NCBI GenBank assembly: GCA_009777365.1
Contig: WRLZ01000036.1
Coordinates: 1 to 6,985 of the forward strand
Origin: Candidatus Saccharimonadota bacterium
Lineage (GTDB): Bacteria; Patescibacteriota; Saccharimonadia; Saccharimonadales; Saccharimonadaceae
Length of the DNA: 6,985 nucleotides
Direction: 5' to 3'
A model generated the notes under the pieces. That model saw nothing but the letters and a program-made list of their open reading frames with translations. It did no database searches and had not been told where the DNA came from. Both the position numbers and the translations under genes were made by a program. Shown here one piece after another: positions 5,970 to 6,985 of the stretch (positions are counted from its first letter, which is position 1; every line of letters begins with the position of its first letter).

Positions 5970-6985
5970 TACCACCCCGCCGCTCCATTAGTTTCACCAT
6001 TCACGCTCGGCGTATCCCACCAATCCAATTGACCCGTTACCGCCTGATTTATCAACCTCTGAATCGCCGTAAACCTAAACTGTCCTGCCAATGGCTGCCC
6101 GGTTCCATCAACCACCGAATAATTCGGCCTCTCATCATTTAGAAGCGGAATACTCTTCGCCCTAGATGCAATATCTCCTTCAGCCGAAAGCGACTCCGCC
6201 AAATCTATCAGCGTCCTAATCTCGGAAACCTTAAATGTAGTCTGTATGTTCCGGCCAAGCGACGAGATCAACTCCAAGACCTTGTTCGGATTTCCTATAA
6301 AATTCGTCTCTTTAGCCTTCTCCGCTATAGCTATCAAAATCCTCTGCTGGTTCACCTCCCGATCAAAATTCGACCTCGAAAGCCCATACCCTCCAGCCGC
6401 TCCTCGCGCCCTCGCAAGCGCCAATGCATGAACCCCATCCAAATGCACCACCTCGTCCTTCTCATACCTCACAAAGAAACATGTGTACGGTCCGTTCGGA
6501 CACGCCCAGTCGAAATTCCTGTCCAAAATCCCTCTTGGATCGCCGTCGTTCGCCACCTCAACCGTAACCCCCCCAAGCGTATCCACCACATCAATAAGCA
6601 CCCGAAAATTCACATCCACAAAATACTGAATATCCAACCCCAATATCTCACTCACAGTCGCACGCGTAATATCGGACGCGCTCTCGAACGTCGCACCTGG
6701 CTCTTCCAGCGCACAAGGATATGTCTCATTCAATTTCCCATACCACGTCCCTAGCCACCCGCTACATTCATGCATCACTTCCATATCCCTAGGAAGAGAA
6801 ATCATAAAGACATCACCATCCTCTTCACTAAACGAAAGCACCATCATCGTATCCGTTAATCCTGCCCCGGGATGGCTCTTGTCCTCTTCGCTAAACCCGT
6901 CAGTCCCCACAATCAAAATATTTGTCCGCCCATTCTGGTCTTTCTTCAATGGGTCTTTCCTCACAAGGTCAAAAATATTCCCGCC
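5969..6985 (-). CDS. LytR-CpsA-Psr (LCP) family cell-wall glycopolymer transferase, partial at its N terminus
   Basis: LCP proteins sit on the outer face of the membrane and transfer lipid-linked anionic glycopolymers to peptidoglycan. The frame is open to the window edge (338 residues visible), so the N-terminal membrane helix is missing; a GTG at 6964 falls inside 'NIFDLVRKDP', which already fits the domain, so it is not taken as the start. Numbering from the edge: 'NILIVGTDG' (22-30), 'LTDTMMV' with Asp45, 'ISLPRD' with Arg66, 'KLNETY' (84-89), 'DTLGGVTVEV', 'ARAR' (191-194) and 'NFDREVNQQRIL' (206-217). These are the conserved acidic and arginine positions of the pyrophosphate-binding domain. 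Four cysteines (74, 91, 162, 169) lie in the extracytoplasmic domain. The C-terminal tail after about 300 is short, ending 'DWWDTPSVNGE...AAGW', with no extra LytR_C domain. Its stop overlaps the start of the small membrane gene. Confidence 0.92.
   Translation of the reverse strand, partial: GGNIFDLVRKDPLKKDQNGRTNILIVGTDGFSEEDKSHPGAGLTDTMMVLSFSEEDGDVFMISLPRDMEVMHECSGWLGTWYGKLNETYPCALEEPGATFESASDITRATVSEILGLDIQYFVDVNFRVLIDVVDTLGGVTVEVANDGDPRGILDRNFDWACPNGPYTCFFVRYEKDEVVHLDGVHALALARARGAAGGYGLSRSNFDREVNQQRILIAIAEKAKETNFIGNPNKVLELISSLGRNIQTTFKVSEIRTLIDLAESLSAEGDIASRAKSIPLLNDERPNYSVVDGTGQPLAGQFRFTAIQRLINQAVTGQLDWWDTPSVNGETNGAAGW

Overview
The window carries six protein-coding genes. One is on the + strand and cut by the left edge; five are on the - strand, the last cut by the right edge. 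No rRNA, tRNA, CRISPR array or transposase gene is visible. The gene set is a Gram-positive-like, peptidoglycan-bearing core set: RNase Y, a short bacterial glucose-6-phosphate isomerase, thymidylate kinase, a LytR-CpsA-Psr (LCP) protein and a YoaR-type peptidoglycan-binding protein. Together with the compact layout and sigma70-type promoters (all with 17-bp spacers), this suggests a Candidate Phyla Radiation bacterium, most likely Saccharibacteria (TM7). That assignment is an inference from style and gene content, not from a marker gene.

Layout, left to right. Bases 1-705 (+): C-terminal part of a peptidoglycan-binding-domain protein with no recognisable catalytic domain. 725-904: repeat copy A, then a strong terminator for rny (931-960, - strand). 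979-2529 (-): rny. 2530-2874: a gene-free stretch holding the rny leader, with two good promoters and a GC-rich hairpin. 2875-4152 (-): pgi, with its own promoter at 4182-4210. 4219-4384: repeat copy B. 4400-5125 (-): tmk, with a promoter at 5171-5199. 5239-5396: repeat copy C, followed after one base by a 174-bp imperfect palindrome (5398-5571). 5586-5969 (-): a small two-helix membrane protein of unknown function. 5969-6985 (-): an LCP-family transferase overlapping that small gene by one base (TAATG).

The genes are mostly separate transcription units (rny, pgi, tmk); only the LCP gene and the small membrane gene are clearly an operon. The two edge genes both concern the cell wall; the middle three are housekeeping (RNA decay, sugar phosphate metabolism, dTTP synthesis).

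The most unusual content is between the genes. Three elements of about 160-180 bp share both end blocks and two internal blocks in the same order but differ in between, and they lack the strong C-over-G skew of the surrounding + strand. They look like a dispersed family of structured intergenic elements (RNA or mobile). I cannot match them to any family I know. The long palindrome next to copy C is a second, independent structure.
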